Notes: generated by a model not told the origin, from the sequence alone. Shown: positions 1 through 9,732, counted from the first letter of the stretch. The stretch: DNA of 64,000 nucleotides from Streptomyces sp. TG1A-60 (GCF_037201975.1 NZ_CP147520.1:4154001-4218000); one strand, 5' to 3'. Numbers and translations: made by a program.

Positions 1-632
1 GGGCCGGGGTAGTCGCCCCGGGGCAGCTTCTCGGCGCGCCGGACGATGCCGGGCCACCGCTTGCCGAGAGGGCCGCGCCAGGCGAGCTCGGGCAGCAGGG
101 GTGTGTGCAGCAGGTAGACGTACCAGGCCTTGGCGCCCTGGCCGAGGAGCTGGCCGATCCGGCGCGGGGTCGGGCGCTTCACCCGCCGCTTGATCCAGTG
201 CCCCATGTGGTCGAGGGAGGGTCCGGACATCGAGGTGAACGACGCGATGCGCCCCTCGGTGCGTTCGACCGTCACGAACTCCCAGCCCTGCACCGAACCC
301 CAGTCGTGCCCCACCAGATGCACAGGCCGGTCGGGGCTGACCGCGTCCACGACGGCCAGGAAGTCGTCCGTCAGCTTCTCCAGCGTGAATCCGCCGCGCA
401 ACGGCTTCGGCGCCGTCGACCCGCCGTGGCCGCGCACGTCGTACAGCACCACGTGGAAGCGCTCCGCGAGCCGTACGGCGACCTCGGACCAGACCTCCTT
501 GGAATCGGGATAGCCGTGCACGAGCAACACGGTCGGCTGCGCGGGGTCACCCAGCTCGGCGACGCACAACTCGACCCCGTCCGCCCGCACCCGGCGCTCC
601 CGCGCGTCTTCGAGCGCCACCGCACCCGTCAT
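1..632 (-). CDS. alpha/beta-hydrolase-fold protein, N-terminal part (runs off the window)
   Basis: The first 210 or so residues are an alpha/beta hydrolase. An HGYPDS oxyanion-region motif lies near residue 39 and a nucleophile elbow GHDWG places Asp110 as the nucleophile, as in epoxide-hydrolase and haloalkane-dehalogenase type enzymes. The 3' end is outside the window. In streptomycetes this domain is often fused to a C-terminal short-chain dehydrogenase, which cannot be checked here. I chose ATG at 632 because a strong AAGGGGGAG sits just upstream. An in-frame ATG at 650 would give a 4-bp ATGA overlap with the upstream M24 peptidase gene. Either way the two genes are co-transcribed. The substrate is unknown. 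Confidence 0.8.
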   Translation of the reverse strand, partial: MTGAVALEDARERRVRADGVELCVAELGDPAQPTVLLVHGYPDSKEVWSEVAVRLAERFHVVLYDVRGHGGSTAPKPLRGGFTLEKLTDDFLAVVDAVSPDRPVHLVGHDWGSVQGWEFVTVERTEGRIASFTSMSGPSLDHMGHWIKRRVKRPTPRRIGQLLGQGAKAWYVYLLHTPLLPELAWRGPLGKRWPGIVRRAEKLPRGDYPG

Positions 633-646
633 GTCTCCCCCTTGGC

Positions 647-1495
647 TCATCGGCACGTGTCCTCCGCCCACCGCCGGACGTGCGGCAGGTCGTCGTCCAG
701 CCAGAACGCGCTCTCCTCGGGGTCCTTGGAATCGGTGACAACCAGGATTTCCTCGAACTTCGCGCCCGTGCCCCGGAAACCGAGGTGGGGCTCCACCGCC
801 CACAGCCCCGGCTGCGGCGGGTGGTCGGAGAACCGGTACGGCGACCACAGCGGTGACCAGCCGTCGCGGTGCCCGCGCAGCGCGTCGGCCGCCAGGCCCT
901 TCAGCGACTGGGTGCCGAACCCGAACACATGCGGTGACCACCGGCGCTCCTTCACCCGGCCCACCTTGTGCGCGATGACACCGAAGGGATATGCGCGATG
1001 TCGGTTGGCGTACCCCTGGCGGACCATGAGCCGGTCCACGTCCTCGTAGATCTCGCGCAGCGAGCGGCGTTCGCGTACCTCGCGCAGGATCAGCTCGCGG
1101 TGCGCCCGGAGGTCCGCCATCAGCTTCTCGTGCAGAGGGCTCGGCCCGAGACAGCCCGAGTAGCCGATGTCCGCCGTGCAGCCCTTGTACAGGGGGGCCA
1201 TGTCGAGGATGAACGGCATGCCCGCTTCGAGGCGGCGGTCGGTGGGGAAGAACTGCAGCGGTATGCGGAAGTTCACGAACGCCGTGCGGTCGCCGAACCA
1301 GGCGAAGGGCAGGTGGAACCAGTCCCGCACGCCGCGCTCGCGCAGCCAGTGGCGCTGCATCCGCGCCGCCTCGCGCTCGGTCACGCCAGGCTTCAGCTGG
1401 GCCGCGACCGCTTCCGCGCACTCGTACGCGAGGGCCTGCACCTGCCTGAAACCCCGCAGGTCCGCGGTGAGGCCGCCTGTCAGTGCCGAGGTCAT
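647..1495 (-). CDS. M24-family metallopeptidase
   Basis: This 282-aa protein has the pita-bread fold of the M24 family (methionine aminopeptidase, Xaa-Pro dipeptidase, creatinase). The expected metal ligands are visible: two Asp in ILDMAPLYKGCTADIG, His in SPHVFGFG, Glu in VEPHLGF and Glu in FEEILVV. It has no N-terminal creatinase-like domain, so it is a short, single-domain form. It is the first gene of a two-gene unit with the downstream hydrolase. Family membership is clear but the substrate is not: creatinase-like or dipeptidase activity are both possible. Confidence 0.85.
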   Translation of the reverse strand: MTSALTGGLTADLRGFRQVQALAYECAEAVAAQLKPGVTEREAARMQRHWLRERGVRDWFHLPFAWFGDRTAFVNFRIPLQFFPTDRRLEAGMPFILDMAPLYKGCTADIGYSGCLGPSPLHEKLMADLRAHRELILREVRERRSLREIYEDVDRLMVRQGYANRHRAYPFGVIAHKVGRVKERRWSPHVFGFGTQSLKGLAADALRGHRDGWSPLWSPYRFSDHPPQPGLWAVEPHLGFRGTGAKFEEILVVTDSKDPEESAFWLDDDLPHVRRWAEDTCR

Positions 1496-1540
1496 GTCAC
1501 TGCCCCACCTGTCTTCATCGACTACGGTCCGTGTTCATGA

Positions 1541-1562
1541 TGTGACATTGGTGAATGTGACA
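1541..1562. promoter_or_regulatory. direct repeat TGTGACA upstream of the M24 gene
   Basis: Two exact TGTGACA copies at 1541-1547 and 1556-1562 are 15 bp apart, in the gap between the divergent M24 peptidase and ABC transporter genes. The spacing is one and a half helical turns. They could be an operator for either gene. No regulator is known to me for this motif in this context. Confidence 0.25.
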
Positions 1563-1816
1563 GTGATGGGCGGCTGCGTCAAGAGTGGTGTACGCGGGCT
1601 GTGGAAAACCGGCGGACACGGAGACGGGCACGAAACTGCGGCGCAGGCCGTTCTCTCTCACGGCGGCCGTTGACGTGCGGCTCGGGCCCGTCGGCTGTTC
1701 GACCTCAGGGCGACCCCCTAGGGGGACCAGCGGCTGACGCCCCCTACGGGCCCGTACGACTCGAGAGTGAGACGGAGACAGCTCTGCGGGGTGACGACCA
1801 CGGCGGCCCGCGCCCC

Positions 1817-1830
1817 TAATGTCTAAGTCG
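1817..1830 (+). promoter_or_regulatory. possible leaderless promoter of the ABC operon (-10 TAATGT)
   Basis: TAATGT at 1817-1822 fits the TANNNT -10 element and ends 7 bp before the GTG start at 1830. No Shine-Dalgarno sequence precedes that GTG. Together this suggests transcription starting at the start codon itself, a common arrangement in Streptomyces. This is inferred from spacing only. Confidence 0.35.
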
Positions 1831-2825
1831 TGACTGTGATCGCGACCGAAAGCCTGAGCAAGCGGTTCCCGAGGGTGACCGCTCTTGACCGGCTCTCCAT
1901 GGACATCGGACCCGGTGTGACGGGACTCGTCGGTGCCAATGGCGCCGGCAAGTCCACCCTGATCAAGATCCTGCTGGGTCTGTCCCCCGCATCGGAGGGC
2001 CGTGCCGCGGTGCTCGGCCTCGACGTCGCCACCGAGGGCGGCGCCATCCGCGAGCGCGTGGGGTACATGCCGGAGCACGACTGCCTGCCGCCCGACGTCT
2101 CGGCCACCGAGTTCGTCGTGCACATGGCCCGCATGTCCGGCCTCCCGCCGACCGCCGCGCGCGAACGCACCGCGGACACCCTGCGCCACGTTGGCCTGTA
2201 CGAGGAGCGGTACCGCCCCATCGGCGGCTACTCCACGGGCATGAAGCAACGGGTGAAGCTCGCCCAGGCCCTGGTGCACGACCCGCAGCTGGTCTTCCTG
2301 GACGAGCCGACCAACGGCCTGGACCCGGTCGGGCGGGACGAGATGCTCGGCCTGATCCGCCGCATCCACACCGACTTCGGTATCTCGGTCCTGGTCACCT
2401 CCCACCTGCTCGGCGAGTTGGAGCGCACCTGCGACCATGTCGTCGTGGTCGACGGCGGCAAGCTCCTGCGGTCCAGCTCGACCGGCGACTTCACCCAGAG
2501 CACGGCGATCCTCGCGATCGAGGTCACCGACACCGACGAACACCCCGACGGCACCGGCGCGCTGCGCGAGGCGCTCCACGCGCACGGGGTGACCGTCTCC
2601 GACGGCAGCGGTCTCCCGGGCGCAGGGCACATCCTGCTGCTCACCGCCCAGGGCGAGGAGACCTACGACCTGGTCCGCGACGTGGTCGCCGACCTCGGTC
2701 TCGGCCTGGTCCGCATGGAGCAGCGCAGGCACCACATCGCCGAGGTCTTCAAGGACAACGACGAGCAGACGGACACCCGGAGCCCCCAGGACGCAGGGAA
2801 GGAGGCGGTCGGCCATGGCGGTTGA
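1830..2825 (+). CDS. ABC transporter ATP-binding protein (first copy)
   Basis: This 331-aa nucleotide-binding subunit has Walker A GANGAGKST near residue 38, signature YSTGMKQR near residue 135 and Walker B LVFLDEPTNGLDP, followed by a C-terminal extension of about 100 residues typical of ABC-2 exporters. It opens a four-gene operon in the order ATPase, permease, ATPase, permease. Its last 11 bases overlap the start of the permease at 2815. Exporters of this layout are bacitracin/antibiotic-type or gliding-type, and the substrate cannot be read from sequence. Confidence 0.9.
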   Translation: MTVIATESLSKRFPRVTALDRLSMDIGPGVTGLVGANGAGKSTLIKILLGLSPASEGRAAVLGLDVATEGGAIRERVGYMPEHDCLPPDVSATEFVVHMARMSGLPPTAARERTADTLRHVGLYEERYRPIGGYSTGMKQRVKLAQALVHDPQLVFLDEPTNGLDPVGRDEMLGLIRRIHTDFGISVLVTSHLLGELERTCDHVVVVDGGKLLRSSSTGDFTQSTAILAIEVTDTDEHPDGTGALREALHAHGVTVSDGSGLPGAGHILLLTAQGEETYDLVRDVVADLGLGLVRMEQRRHHIAEVFKDNDEQTDTRSPQDAGKEAVGHGG

Positions 2826-3753
2826 GCAGCCCGGTGCGCAGGCATCGGCCCTCGCCGGTGGGCAGCCCGCGCGCGCGGGCGAACAGAGTCGCATCCACAA
2901 CATCGGATACCGCTCCTACGACGGCCCCCGCCTGGGCCGCGCCTACGCCCGCCGCGCGCTGTACTCGCAGTCCCTGCGCGGCGCGTACGGACTGGGCCGC
3001 TCGGCCAAGTCCAAGGTACTGCCCATGCTGCTCTTCGCGGTGATGTGCGTACCGGCGGCCATCATGGTGGCGGTCTCGGTCGCCACCCAGGCCAACGACC
3101 TGCCCATCAAGTACACCGACTACGCGGTCATCATGCAGGCCGTCATCGGTCTGTACGTCGCCTCCCAGGCACCGCAGTCCGTCTCGCGCGACCTGCGCTT
3201 CAAGACCGTTCCGCTGTACTTCTCGCGCCCGATCGAGACCGCCGACTACGTCCGCGCGAAGTTCGCGGCGCTGACCTCGGCGCTCTTCATCCTCACCGCG
3301 GTGCCCCTGCTCGTGCTCTATGCGGGCGCGCTGTTGGCCGAGCTCGACTTCACGGACCAGACCGAGGGACTCGCGCAGGGACTGGTGTCCGTGGCACTGC
3401 TGTCGCTCCTCTTCGCCGGCATCGGCCTGGTGATCTCTGCGGTCACCCCGCGCCGCGGCTTCGGTATCGCGGCCGTCATCGCCGTCCTGACGATCTCCTA
3501 CGGAGCCGTGTCCGTCGTCCAGGCCATCGCCGACGTGCAGTCCAGCTCCGGCGCGGTGCCCTGGCTCGGCCTCTTCTCGCCCATCACGCTGATAGACGGT
3601 GTGCAGACCGCCTTCCTGGGCGCCACCTCCGCCTTCCCCGGCGGGCACGGGCCCTCCAGCGGGCAGGGAGTCGTCTACCTCCTCGTCGTCCTGGGTCTCA
3701 TCGCCGGCTGCTACGGCCTGCTGATGCGCCGCTACCGAAAGGTCGGGCTGTGA
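2815..3753 (+). CDS. ABC-2 type transporter permease (first copy)
   Basis: This 312-aa integral membrane protein has about six hydrophobic segments, the first near residues 64-82 (VLPMLLFAVMCVPAAIMVAV) and the last just before the C-terminal RRYRKVGL. The N-terminal 40 residues are soluble and alanine/glutamine-rich. It is translationally coupled on both sides: it starts inside the upstream ATPase gene and its TGA overlaps the GTG of the next ATPase. It should form the channel with the two ATPases of the operon. Confidence 0.87.
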   Translation: MAVEQPGAQASALAGGQPARAGEQSRIHNIGYRSYDGPRLGRAYARRALYSQSLRGAYGLGRSAKSKVLPMLLFAVMCVPAAIMVAVSVATQANDLPIKYTDYAVIMQAVIGLYVASQAPQSVSRDLRFKTVPLYFSRPIETADYVRAKFAALTSALFILTAVPLLVLYAGALLAELDFTDQTEGLAQGLVSVALLSLLFAGIGLVISAVTPRRGFGIAAVIAVLTISYGAVSVVQAIADVQSSSGAVPWLGLFSPITLIDGVQTAFLGATSAFPGGHGPSSGQGVVYLLVVLGLIAGCYGLLMRRYRKVGL

Positions 3754-4661
3754 CCACCCTCAACATCGACCACGTCTCGCGTTGGTTCGGCAACGTGGTG
3801 GCGGTCAACGACGTCACGATGACGATCGGCCCCGGTGTCACCGGCCTGCTCGGCCCGAACGGCGCCGGCAAGTCCACCCTCATCAACATGATGGGCGGCT
3901 TCCTCGCTCCCTCCACCGGCTCCGTCACCCTCGACGGCAAACCGGTGTGGCGCAACGAACAGATCTACAAGCACATCGGCATCGTCCCCGAACGCGAGGC
4001 GATGTACGACTTCCTCACGGGCCGCGAATTCGTCGTCGCCAACGCCGAGTTGCACGGCCTCGGGGCGAAGGCCGCCCAGCGGGCGCTCGCCACGGTGGAG
4101 ATGGAGTACGCGCAGGACCGCCAGATCTCGACGTACTCCAAGGGCATGCGCCAGCGCGTGAAGATGGCGTCCGCGCTGGTCCACGAACCGTCCCTGCTCC
4201 TGCTGGACGAACCGTTCAACGGCATGGACCCGCGCCAGCGCATGCAGCTCATGGACCTGCTGCGGCGCATGGGCGACGAGGGCCGCACGGTGCTGTTCTC
4301 CTCCCACATCCTCGAAGAGGTCGAGCAGTTGGCCGCCCACATCGAGGTGATCGTCGCCGGACGGCATGCGGCGAGCGGTGACTTCCGGCGCATCCGCCGC
4401 CTGATGACCGACCGCCCGCACCGCTACCTGGTGCGCTCCAGCGACGACCGGGCCCTGGCCGCCGCGCTGATCGCCGACCCGTCGACCGCCGGGATCGAAG
4501 TGGATCTGGCCGAGGGCGCGTTGCGCGTCCAGGCCGTCGACTTCGGCCGCTTCACGGCCCTGTTGCCGAGGGTGGCCCGGGACCACGGCGTCCGTCTGCT
4601 CACGGTCTCGCCGTCGGACGAGTCCCTCGAGTCCGTCTTCTCGTATCTCGTCGCGGCGTAG
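3750..4661 (+). CDS. ABC transporter ATP-binding protein (second copy)
   Basis: This 303-aa ATPase has Walker A GPNGAGKST, signature YSKGMRQR and Walker B LLLDEPFNGMDP, with the H-loop in SSHILEEVEQ. The start is GTG at 3750, which overlaps the permease stop as GTGA. The open frame extends upstream to 3045, but that part is out-of-frame permease sequence. It is a paralogue of the ATPase at 1830. Two different ATPases with two different permeases suggests either a heteromeric complex or two stacked transporters. Confidence 0.9.
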   Translation: MTTLNIDHVSRWFGNVVAVNDVTMTIGPGVTGLLGPNGAGKSTLINMMGGFLAPSTGSVTLDGKPVWRNEQIYKHIGIVPEREAMYDFLTGREFVVANAELHGLGAKAAQRALATVEMEYAQDRQISTYSKGMRQRVKMASALVHEPSLLLLDEPFNGMDPRQRMQLMDLLRRMGDEGRTVLFSSHILEEVEQLAAHIEVIVAGRHAASGDFRRIRRLMTDRPHRYLVRSSDDRALAAALIADPSTAGIEVDLAEGALRVQAVDFGRFTALLPRVARDHGVRLLTVSPSDESLESVFSYLVAA

Positions 4662-4671
4662 GAGGCCGAAG

Positions 4672-5391
4672 ATGTATGACCCCACAGTCGCCCGGCTCAC
4701 CTACCGGGCCCTGCTCGGCCGCCGCAGGGCCCTCATCCTCAGCGCGCTGCCCGCTCTGCTGATCGTGCTCTCCGTGGCCGTGCGCGTCCTGAGCGGCGCC
4801 GACGACCAGGTGGCCGCGGACCTTCTCGGCGGGTTCGCGCTCGCCACGATGGTGCCGATCATCGGCGTCATCGCGGGAACGGGCGCGATCGGGCCGGAGA
4901 TCGACGACGGCTCGGTGGTGTATCTGCTGGCCAAGCCGATCAAGCGACCGACGATCATCTGCACGAAGCTGATCGTGGCGATCGCGGTCACGATGGCGTT
5001 CTCCGCCATACCGACACTGATCGCGGGCCTGATCCTGAACGGCAACGGACAGCAGATCGCGGTCGCCTACACGGTGGCGGCGCTGGTCGCCTCGATCGCG
5101 TACGCGGCGATGTTCCTGCTCCTCGGGACGGTCACCCGGCACGCGGTCGTCTTCGGGCTCGTGTACGCGCTTGTCTGGGAGACGCTCTTCGGGTCCCTGG
5201 TGGAGGGCGCGCGCACGCTCAGCGTCCAGCAGTGGGCACTCGCCGTGGCCCAGAAGGTCACGGACGGGGGCCTTGTGACCTCCGACGTGGGGTTGCCCAC
5301 CGCGGTGGTTCTGCTGACGGCTGTCACGGCGGGCACGACGTGGTACGCGGGGCAGAAGCTGCGGACGCTGAAGCTGGCCGGCGAGGAGTGA
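4672..5391 (+). CDS. ABC-2 type transporter permease (second copy)
   Basis: This 239-aa membrane protein of the ABC-2 permease type (ABC2_membrane_2-like) has a first helix at residues 19-39 and about six helices in all. The segment GPEIDDGSVVYLLAKPI between helices two and three is a typical ABC-2 permease cytoplasmic loop. It begins 10 bp after the second ATPase gene with GGAGG just upstream, so it is the last gene of the operon. A strong hairpin follows at 5398. Confidence 0.88.
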   Translation: MYDPTVARLTYRALLGRRRALILSALPALLIVLSVAVRVLSGADDQVAADLLGGFALATMVPIIGVIAGTGAIGPEIDDGSVVYLLAKPIKRPTIICTKLIVAIAVTMAFSAIPTLIAGLILNGNGQQIAVAYTVAALVASIAYAAMFLLLGTVTRHAVVFGLVYALVWETLFGSLVEGARTLSVQQWALAVAQKVTDGGLVTSDVGLPTAVVLLTAVTAGTTWYAGQKLRTLKLAGEE

Positions 5392-5397
5392 CGGAAC

Positions 5398-5422
5398 CCT
5401 CCGGGGCGCTCGGCCCCGGAGG
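5398..5422 (+). terminator. hairpin terminator of the ABC operon
   Basis: A perfect 10-bp stem (CCTCCGGGGC / GCCCCGGAGG) with a 5-nt loop lies 6 bp after the last permease stop. It has no T-tract, which is usual in streptomycetes. Confidence 0.7.
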
Positions 5423-5547
5423 ACCACCGCCCTCTTGACCTTGACAGGGGCTTCACGGGGGTCCGGGCACACTGGGCGAGGCGAAACGACGGGGCGAACG
5501 GAATGTACGCGGCCAGGAGGGGCGGCCAGGAGGCAGGAGGGACGGGA

Positions 5548-5946
5548 ATGGCAGCGAACGTGTCGCCCGACGGCGGCGAGACGCAGGGTGCGGTGACCGA
5601 CGGCACGGCAGGGGCCGGAACGGGGCCCGGGGCGGGTGCCGGGGCCGGAGCCGGACCGGGCGCCGGAGGTGGGCCGAGCGCCACGGGCGGCTCCGGATCC
5701 TTTCCGGGGCCGGGAGCCGGGCCCGAGACCGGTGTCGGGAGCGGGGCTGAGGATGTCTGGGACGAGGTCGTCCTGGACGAGGACTTCATACGGTCCGCCG
5801 AGACGGCCGAGCCGTCGGCGCGGGCCCGGATGCTCACGGCGCGCTGGCGGCGGAAGGCACCCGACCCCCAGCCCTGGCGGTCGGACGAGCCGCCCGCCGG
5901 ATGGTTCTTCAGCAAGGCGCGACGACGCAGGTGGCGCCGCCGGTGA
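5548..5946 (+). CDS. small conserved hypothetical protein with Gly/Ala-rich N-terminus
   Basis: This is a 132-aa protein of unknown function. The first half is low-complexity Gly/Ala/Pro (residues about 10-65). The second half is more regular, with an acidic DEVVLDEDFIRSAE segment followed by a basic tail ending in KARRRRWRRR. I chose ATG at 5548 because AGGAGG lies about 7 bp upstream; an in-frame ATG at 5503 lacks a ribosome site. No membrane segment or catalytic motif is visible. The conserved-looking acidic then basic C-terminal half suggests a binding role, but this is a guess. Confidence 0.6.
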   Translation: MAANVSPDGGETQGAVTDGTAGAGTGPGAGAGAGAGPGAGGGPSATGGSGSFPGPGAGPETGVGSGAEDVWDEVVLDEDFIRSAETAEPSARARMLTARWRRKAPDPQPWRSDEPPAGWFFSKARRRRWRRR

Positions 5947-6231
5947 CCGACCCGTGCGGCGGTGGCCGGTGCGGTGGATATTCGGTGGCGGGCGGCTCGG
6001 CCTCCGGGCACAGTGGTTGATGTCCAGGTCGCCGGGTCGCGCCGGTGTCGTGTTCTGGGAGAGGAGCCCGACGATGCTGTCCTTCAGGCGCAGTACGTCG
6101 AGTTCCCGGCAGGGCAGCCGACGACGGACTCCGGAGTAGTCACCCCTCCGTCGAGTCCGTCCCCCGCAGCGGGGAGTTGCCCGGGGCGGCCGCTTCGAGC
6201 ACGCGAATCGCTTCGCGTGGGCCGCCCACCC

Positions 6232-6315
<84 letters not shown>

Positions 6316-6972
6316 CCGTTTCGCTGTCGCTGTGACTTGGCCGGATTCTGGGCCCGAGGGTGCGTGCGGGGAGGTACTGGGGCTGTGCATGAGCCCCGAC
6401 GCATCCTGGTTGCTCGGCGGCTGATGCCGGGAGGGGTGGGTTTCGCTCACCGGCGCTCGCAGGGTGCCGCCCGCGCTCACCCGGGCCGCCCCAGCGGCAC
6501 GACTGCCCGCAGTTGGGGCCAGCGGTGCAGGTGGTTGGGGCCGGCGGGAAGCGGCAGGGGCTAGCCGGGCAGTGGTCGTGTGTGTGGGCGGGGGGCCGGC
6601 TGGGGCAGGTCGGGCGGTGCCAGGGCCGAGCAGTGCGGTGGCTGTGGCGAGCGGAGCAGTGACTGGGCCGACCCGATGGCGTCCCGCCGGGTGGCGTAGC
6701 CGATCAGGGCGCCGGAAACCGCAGGTCAGGGACGGTGGCTCCGTCGGACCAGGGGTTCAACTCGCCTCAGCAGGACGCCTCGTGGGCTGCCGCCTCTGCG
6801 GAGATCGTCAGAGGCCTCGTACCGGAACGTATAACGCTTGATCCCCTACACCACGACGCGGGACGCGACCGCCGGCCCGGCAGTGACTGCGGCGGCCGGG
6901 GCCGTGGAGGGGGTCAGCCCGGCGGTGAGTGGGGCGAGTGGAGGGGGCCGTGGTGTTGCCGTACTGCGTGGC
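6316..6972. other. non-coding stretch after tRNA-Ser
   Basis: I see no convincing gene in this stretch of about 650 bp. The open frames have poor codon-position bias. It contains one copy of a dispersed GC-rich palindromic repeat (6434-6530) that recurs at 10911-11030. Confidence 0.5.
6434..6530. repeat. dispersed intergenic repeat, copy A
   Basis: The segment contains CACCGGCGCTCGC followed by GCCGCCCCAGCGGCACG, and matches 10911-11030 with small gaps. Both copies lie between genes and contain short inverted repeats. It looks like a REP-like element of the genus. Copy A is the more degenerate. Confidence 0.55.
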
Positions 6973-7914
6973 TCACTGGTTCGCGGGTCGGCTCAGCAAT
7001 CGCTCCAGCACCCTCGCGATGCCGTCGTCGTCGTTGGAGGAGGTCACTTCGTCGGCGATCGCCTTGAGGTCTGCATGGGCGTTGGCCATGGCTACGCCAT
7101 GGGTGGACCAGGTGAACATGGGGATGTCGTTGGGCATGTCGCCGAAGGCGATGGTGTCGGTGCGCTTCGCACCGAGGCGGCGGGCGGCGAGGGAGAGACC
7201 GGTGGCCTTGGTGAGACCGAGAGGGAGGAGTTCGACGATGCCCTCGCCGGCCATGGCGACCGTGACGAAACCGCCGGCGGCCTGACGGGAGGCTTCGGCG
7301 AGTTCGTCGGAGGTCAGGGTGGGGTGCTGTACGTACAGCTTGTTCAGCGGGGCGGCCCACAGGTCGGACACGTCCGTGAACGGGGTGGTCGGCAGGGGGC
7401 CGTTCAGGGCGTAGCCGGGGCCGACCAGTACCTCGCCGTCCAGGCCGGCGCGGCTGGCGGCCAGGTACAGCGCACCGACCTCCGCCTCGATTTTGGCGAG
7501 GGCCACGGCTGCGAGCTGCCGGTCCAGGGTGACGGCCGTGAGCAGGCGGTGCTCTCCGGCGTCGTAGACCTGGGCGCCCTGGCCGCAGACGGCCAGTCCC
7601 CGGTAGCCGAGGTCGTCGAGGACGTGGCGGGTCCAGGGGACGGCCCGGCCGGTGACGACGATGTGGGCGGCGCCCGCCGCGGTGGCCGCGGCGAGCGCCT
7701 CACGGGTGCGTCGGGAGACCGAGTGGTCGGAGCGCAGGAGCGTTCCGTCGAGGTCGGTCGCGATCAGCTTGTACGGGAAGCCCGAGAGTTCCGCGGGCCC
7801 CGAGGACTCCTTGGACCGCATGGGCCCCGCGGACCGCACGGGTTCCGTGGACTGCGAGGACTCCTTGGATCCCATTGGTTTCCTGGGGCCCTCGGCGGCA
7901 GCCGCTTCACTCAC
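6973..7914 (-). CDS. HAD-superfamily hydrolase (Cof-like)
   Basis: This 313-aa protein has a HAD core starting near residue 48: motif I is [10 protein letters not shown], motif II is VVTGR, and motif III/IV is [11 protein letters not shown], with a Cof-type cap between. The first 47 residues are a low-complexity Ser/Gly/Pro tail that may be unstructured or wrongly included. The GTG start overlaps the serS stop as GTGA, so it is translationally coupled to serS. Members of this family dephosphorylate sugar phosphates or nucleotides; the substrate here is unknown. Confidence 0.85.
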   Translation of the reverse strand: MSEAAAAEGPRKPMGSKESSQSTEPVRSAGPMRSKESSGPAELSGFPYKLIATDLDGTLLRSDHSVSRRTREALAAATAAGAAHIVVTGRAVPWTRHVLDDLGYRGLAVCGQGAQVYDAGEHRLLTAVTLDRQLAAVALAKIEAEVGALYLAASRAGLDGEVLVGPGYALNGPLPTTPFTDVSDLWAAPLNKLYVQHPTLTSDELAEASRQAAGGFVTVAMAGEGIVELLPLGLTKATGLSLAARRLGAKRTDTIAFGDMPNDIPMFTWSTHGVAMANAHADLKAIADEVTSSNDDDGIARVLERLLSRPANQ

Positions 7915-9188
7915 TTGGCTACCGGCTCCAGGACCTCACGGCCGCCCAGGTACGGGCGGAGGATCTCGGGGACGCGGACGGAGCCGTCGGCCTGCTGGTG
8001 GTTCTCCAGGATCGCGACGATCGTGCGCGGGACGGCGCACAGTGTGCCGTTGAGCGTGGCGAGGGGCTTGACCTGCTTGCCGTCACGGACGCGGATCTGC
8101 AGGCGGCGCGACTGGAACTCCGTGCAGTCGGAGGTCGAGGTCAGCTCGCGGTACTTGCCCTGGGTCGGGATCCACGCCTCGCAGTCGAACTTGCGCGAGG
8201 CCGAGGAGCCGAGGTCGGCGGAGGCGACGTCGATGACCCTGAACGGCAGTTCGAGCGACGTCAGCCACTGCTTTTCCCAGTCCAGCAGGCGTTGGTGCTC
8301 GGCCTGCGAGTCCTCCGGCGCGACGTACGAGAACATCTCGACCTTGTCGAACTGGTGGACGCGGAAGATACCCCGGGTGTCCTTGCCGTGCGAACCGGCT
8401 TCGCGGCGGAAACAGGGGGAGAAGCCCGCGTACCGCAGGGGCAGGCGGTCGGCGTCGATGATCTCGTCCATGTGGTACGCCGCCAGGGCCACCTCGGAGG
8501 TGCCGACCAGGTACAGGTCGTCCTTGTCGAGGTGGTAGACGTCCTGGGAGGCCTGGCCGAGGAAGCCGGTGCCGGCCATCGACTGCGGGCGGACCAGCGC
8601 CGGGGTCAGCATCGGGGTGAAGCCGGCCGCGGTGGCCTGGGCCATCGCCGCGTTGACCAGGGCGAGTTCGAGGAGGGCGCCGACACCCGTCAGGAAGTAG
8701 AAACGCGAGCCGGAGACCTTGGCGCCGCGCTCGGTGTCGATGGCGCCGAGGATCGTGCCGAGCTCCAGATGGTCCTTCGGCTCGAAGCCCTCCGCCGTGA
8801 AGTCACGGATCTCGCCGTGCGTCTCCAGCGTGACGAAGTCCTCCTCGCCGCCGACGGGAACGTCCGGGTGCACGAGGTTGCCGAGCTGGAGGAGGAGCTC
8901 CTGGGTCTCGGTGTCGGCCGCGTCGCGCTCGGCGTCGGCGGCCTTGACGTCGGCCTTGAGCTGTTCCGCGCGCTTGAGCAGTTCGGCCTTCTCGGCGGGG
9001 GAGGACTTGGGGATCAGCTTGCCGAGCGACTTCTGCTCGGCGCGGAGTTCGTCGAAGCGGACGCCGGAGGACCTGCGCCGCTCGTCGGCGGACAGGAGGG
9101 CGTCGACGAGCGTGACGTTCTCTCCACGGGCGCGCTGGGAGGCGCGCGCACGGTCGGGGTCCTCACGGAGCAGGCGAAGGTCAATCAC
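7911..9188 (-). CDS. serS: seryl-tRNA synthetase
   Basis: This 425-aa cytosolic enzyme charges tRNA-Ser. Residues 1-110 form the N-terminal antiparallel coiled coil ([20 protein letters not shown]) that binds the long variable arm. The class II catalytic core follows, with motif 2 [21 protein letters not shown] and motif 3 near [17 protein letters not shown]. Length and start ([11 protein letters not shown]) are standard for the family. No T-box leader is visible upstream. Three tRNA-Ser genes also lie in this window, though not adjacent. Confidence 0.97.
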   Translation of the reverse strand: MIDLRLLREDPDRARASQRARGENVTLVDALLSADERRRSSGVRFDELRAEQKSLGKLIPKSSPAEKAELLKRAEQLKADVKAADAERDAADTETQELLLQLGNLVHPDVPVGGEEDFVTLETHGEIRDFTAEGFEPKDHLELGTILGAIDTERGAKVSGSRFYFLTGVGALLELALVNAAMAQATAAGFTPMLTPALVRPQSMAGTGFLGQASQDVYHLDKDDLYLVGTSEVALAAYHMDEIIDADRLPLRYAGFSPCFRREAGSHGKDTRGIFRVHQFDKVEMFSYVAPEDSQAEHQRLLDWEKQWLTSLELPFRVIDVASADLGSSASRKFDCEAWIPTQGKYRELTSTSDCTEFQSRRLQIRVRDGKQVKPLATLNGTLCAVPRTIVAILENHQQADGSVRVPEILRPYLGGREVLEPVAK

Positions 9189-9411
9189 CCCACAAGGCTA
9201 CCGGTGCGTGGTTCCGGCCCACGACATGAATTCGCGCTGCGCCGCTTCTGTGACGTCTTGCCCTGAATGTTGATCACGGTGACGGGCGATGGTGGGCGGG
9301 AACGAGCGTCGGTGAAAGTCAATGAATGGGGACCCGTCCCCCTGAAAGGGGGCATGGATGTGGCACCTGGTTGACTCGACTCCCTTGTGTCGTACGGGAC
9401 TTGGAGATCAA

Positions 9412-9732
9412 CAGTCCACAGAGGTCCACGGCGCCGCAAAGTTATCCACAGGCTGTGCGAAAGATCTGTGGACTTCGGGGAAGATCGCTGGGGAAGACGG
9501 GCGCAGAGTTGAGGATTCCCGACTCGAACCACCTTCACGCCCGCTTCAGGTGGATTCGTGTTGAAATGGTCCGCTCCAAAGGGTTACCCAGAGGGAACGC
9601 GTGGACGAAGGGTGACCTACGGGGTTGTGGACATGGCGGGGCCTTCGAAGGAGATTTGTCGACCGAGTGGCGTTGTGTTGTCGACTTGTCCCCAGGTCGA
9701 GAAGCCCACCTGTGGATAACTTCTGTGGATAA
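9412..9732. promoter_or_regulatory. cluster of DnaA-box-like sites between serS and pheA
   Basis: Three exact TTATCCACA boxes occur at 9442-9450 (plus), 9711-9719 (minus) and 9724-9732 (minus). Near matches are CAGTCCACA (9412), AAGTCCACA (minus, 9467), ATGTCCACA (minus, 9626) and TTGTCCCCA (9686). The 663-bp gap holding them has no credible gene. There is no dnaA or dnaN nearby, so this is not oriC. DnaA-box clusters outside oriC that control replication are known in S. coelicolor; whether this is the same locus I cannot say. Confidence 0.65.

Noticed and set aside
1515..2903. 462-aa open frame antisense to the ABC ATPase gene
   Set aside because: It is a composition-driven shadow: the opposite strand has complete Walker and signature motifs, while this frame has no known domain.
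9412..9732. Origin of replication (oriC)
   Set aside because: No dnaA, dnaN or other replication gene is present, and the chromosomal oriC of Streptomyces lies between dnaA and dnaN.
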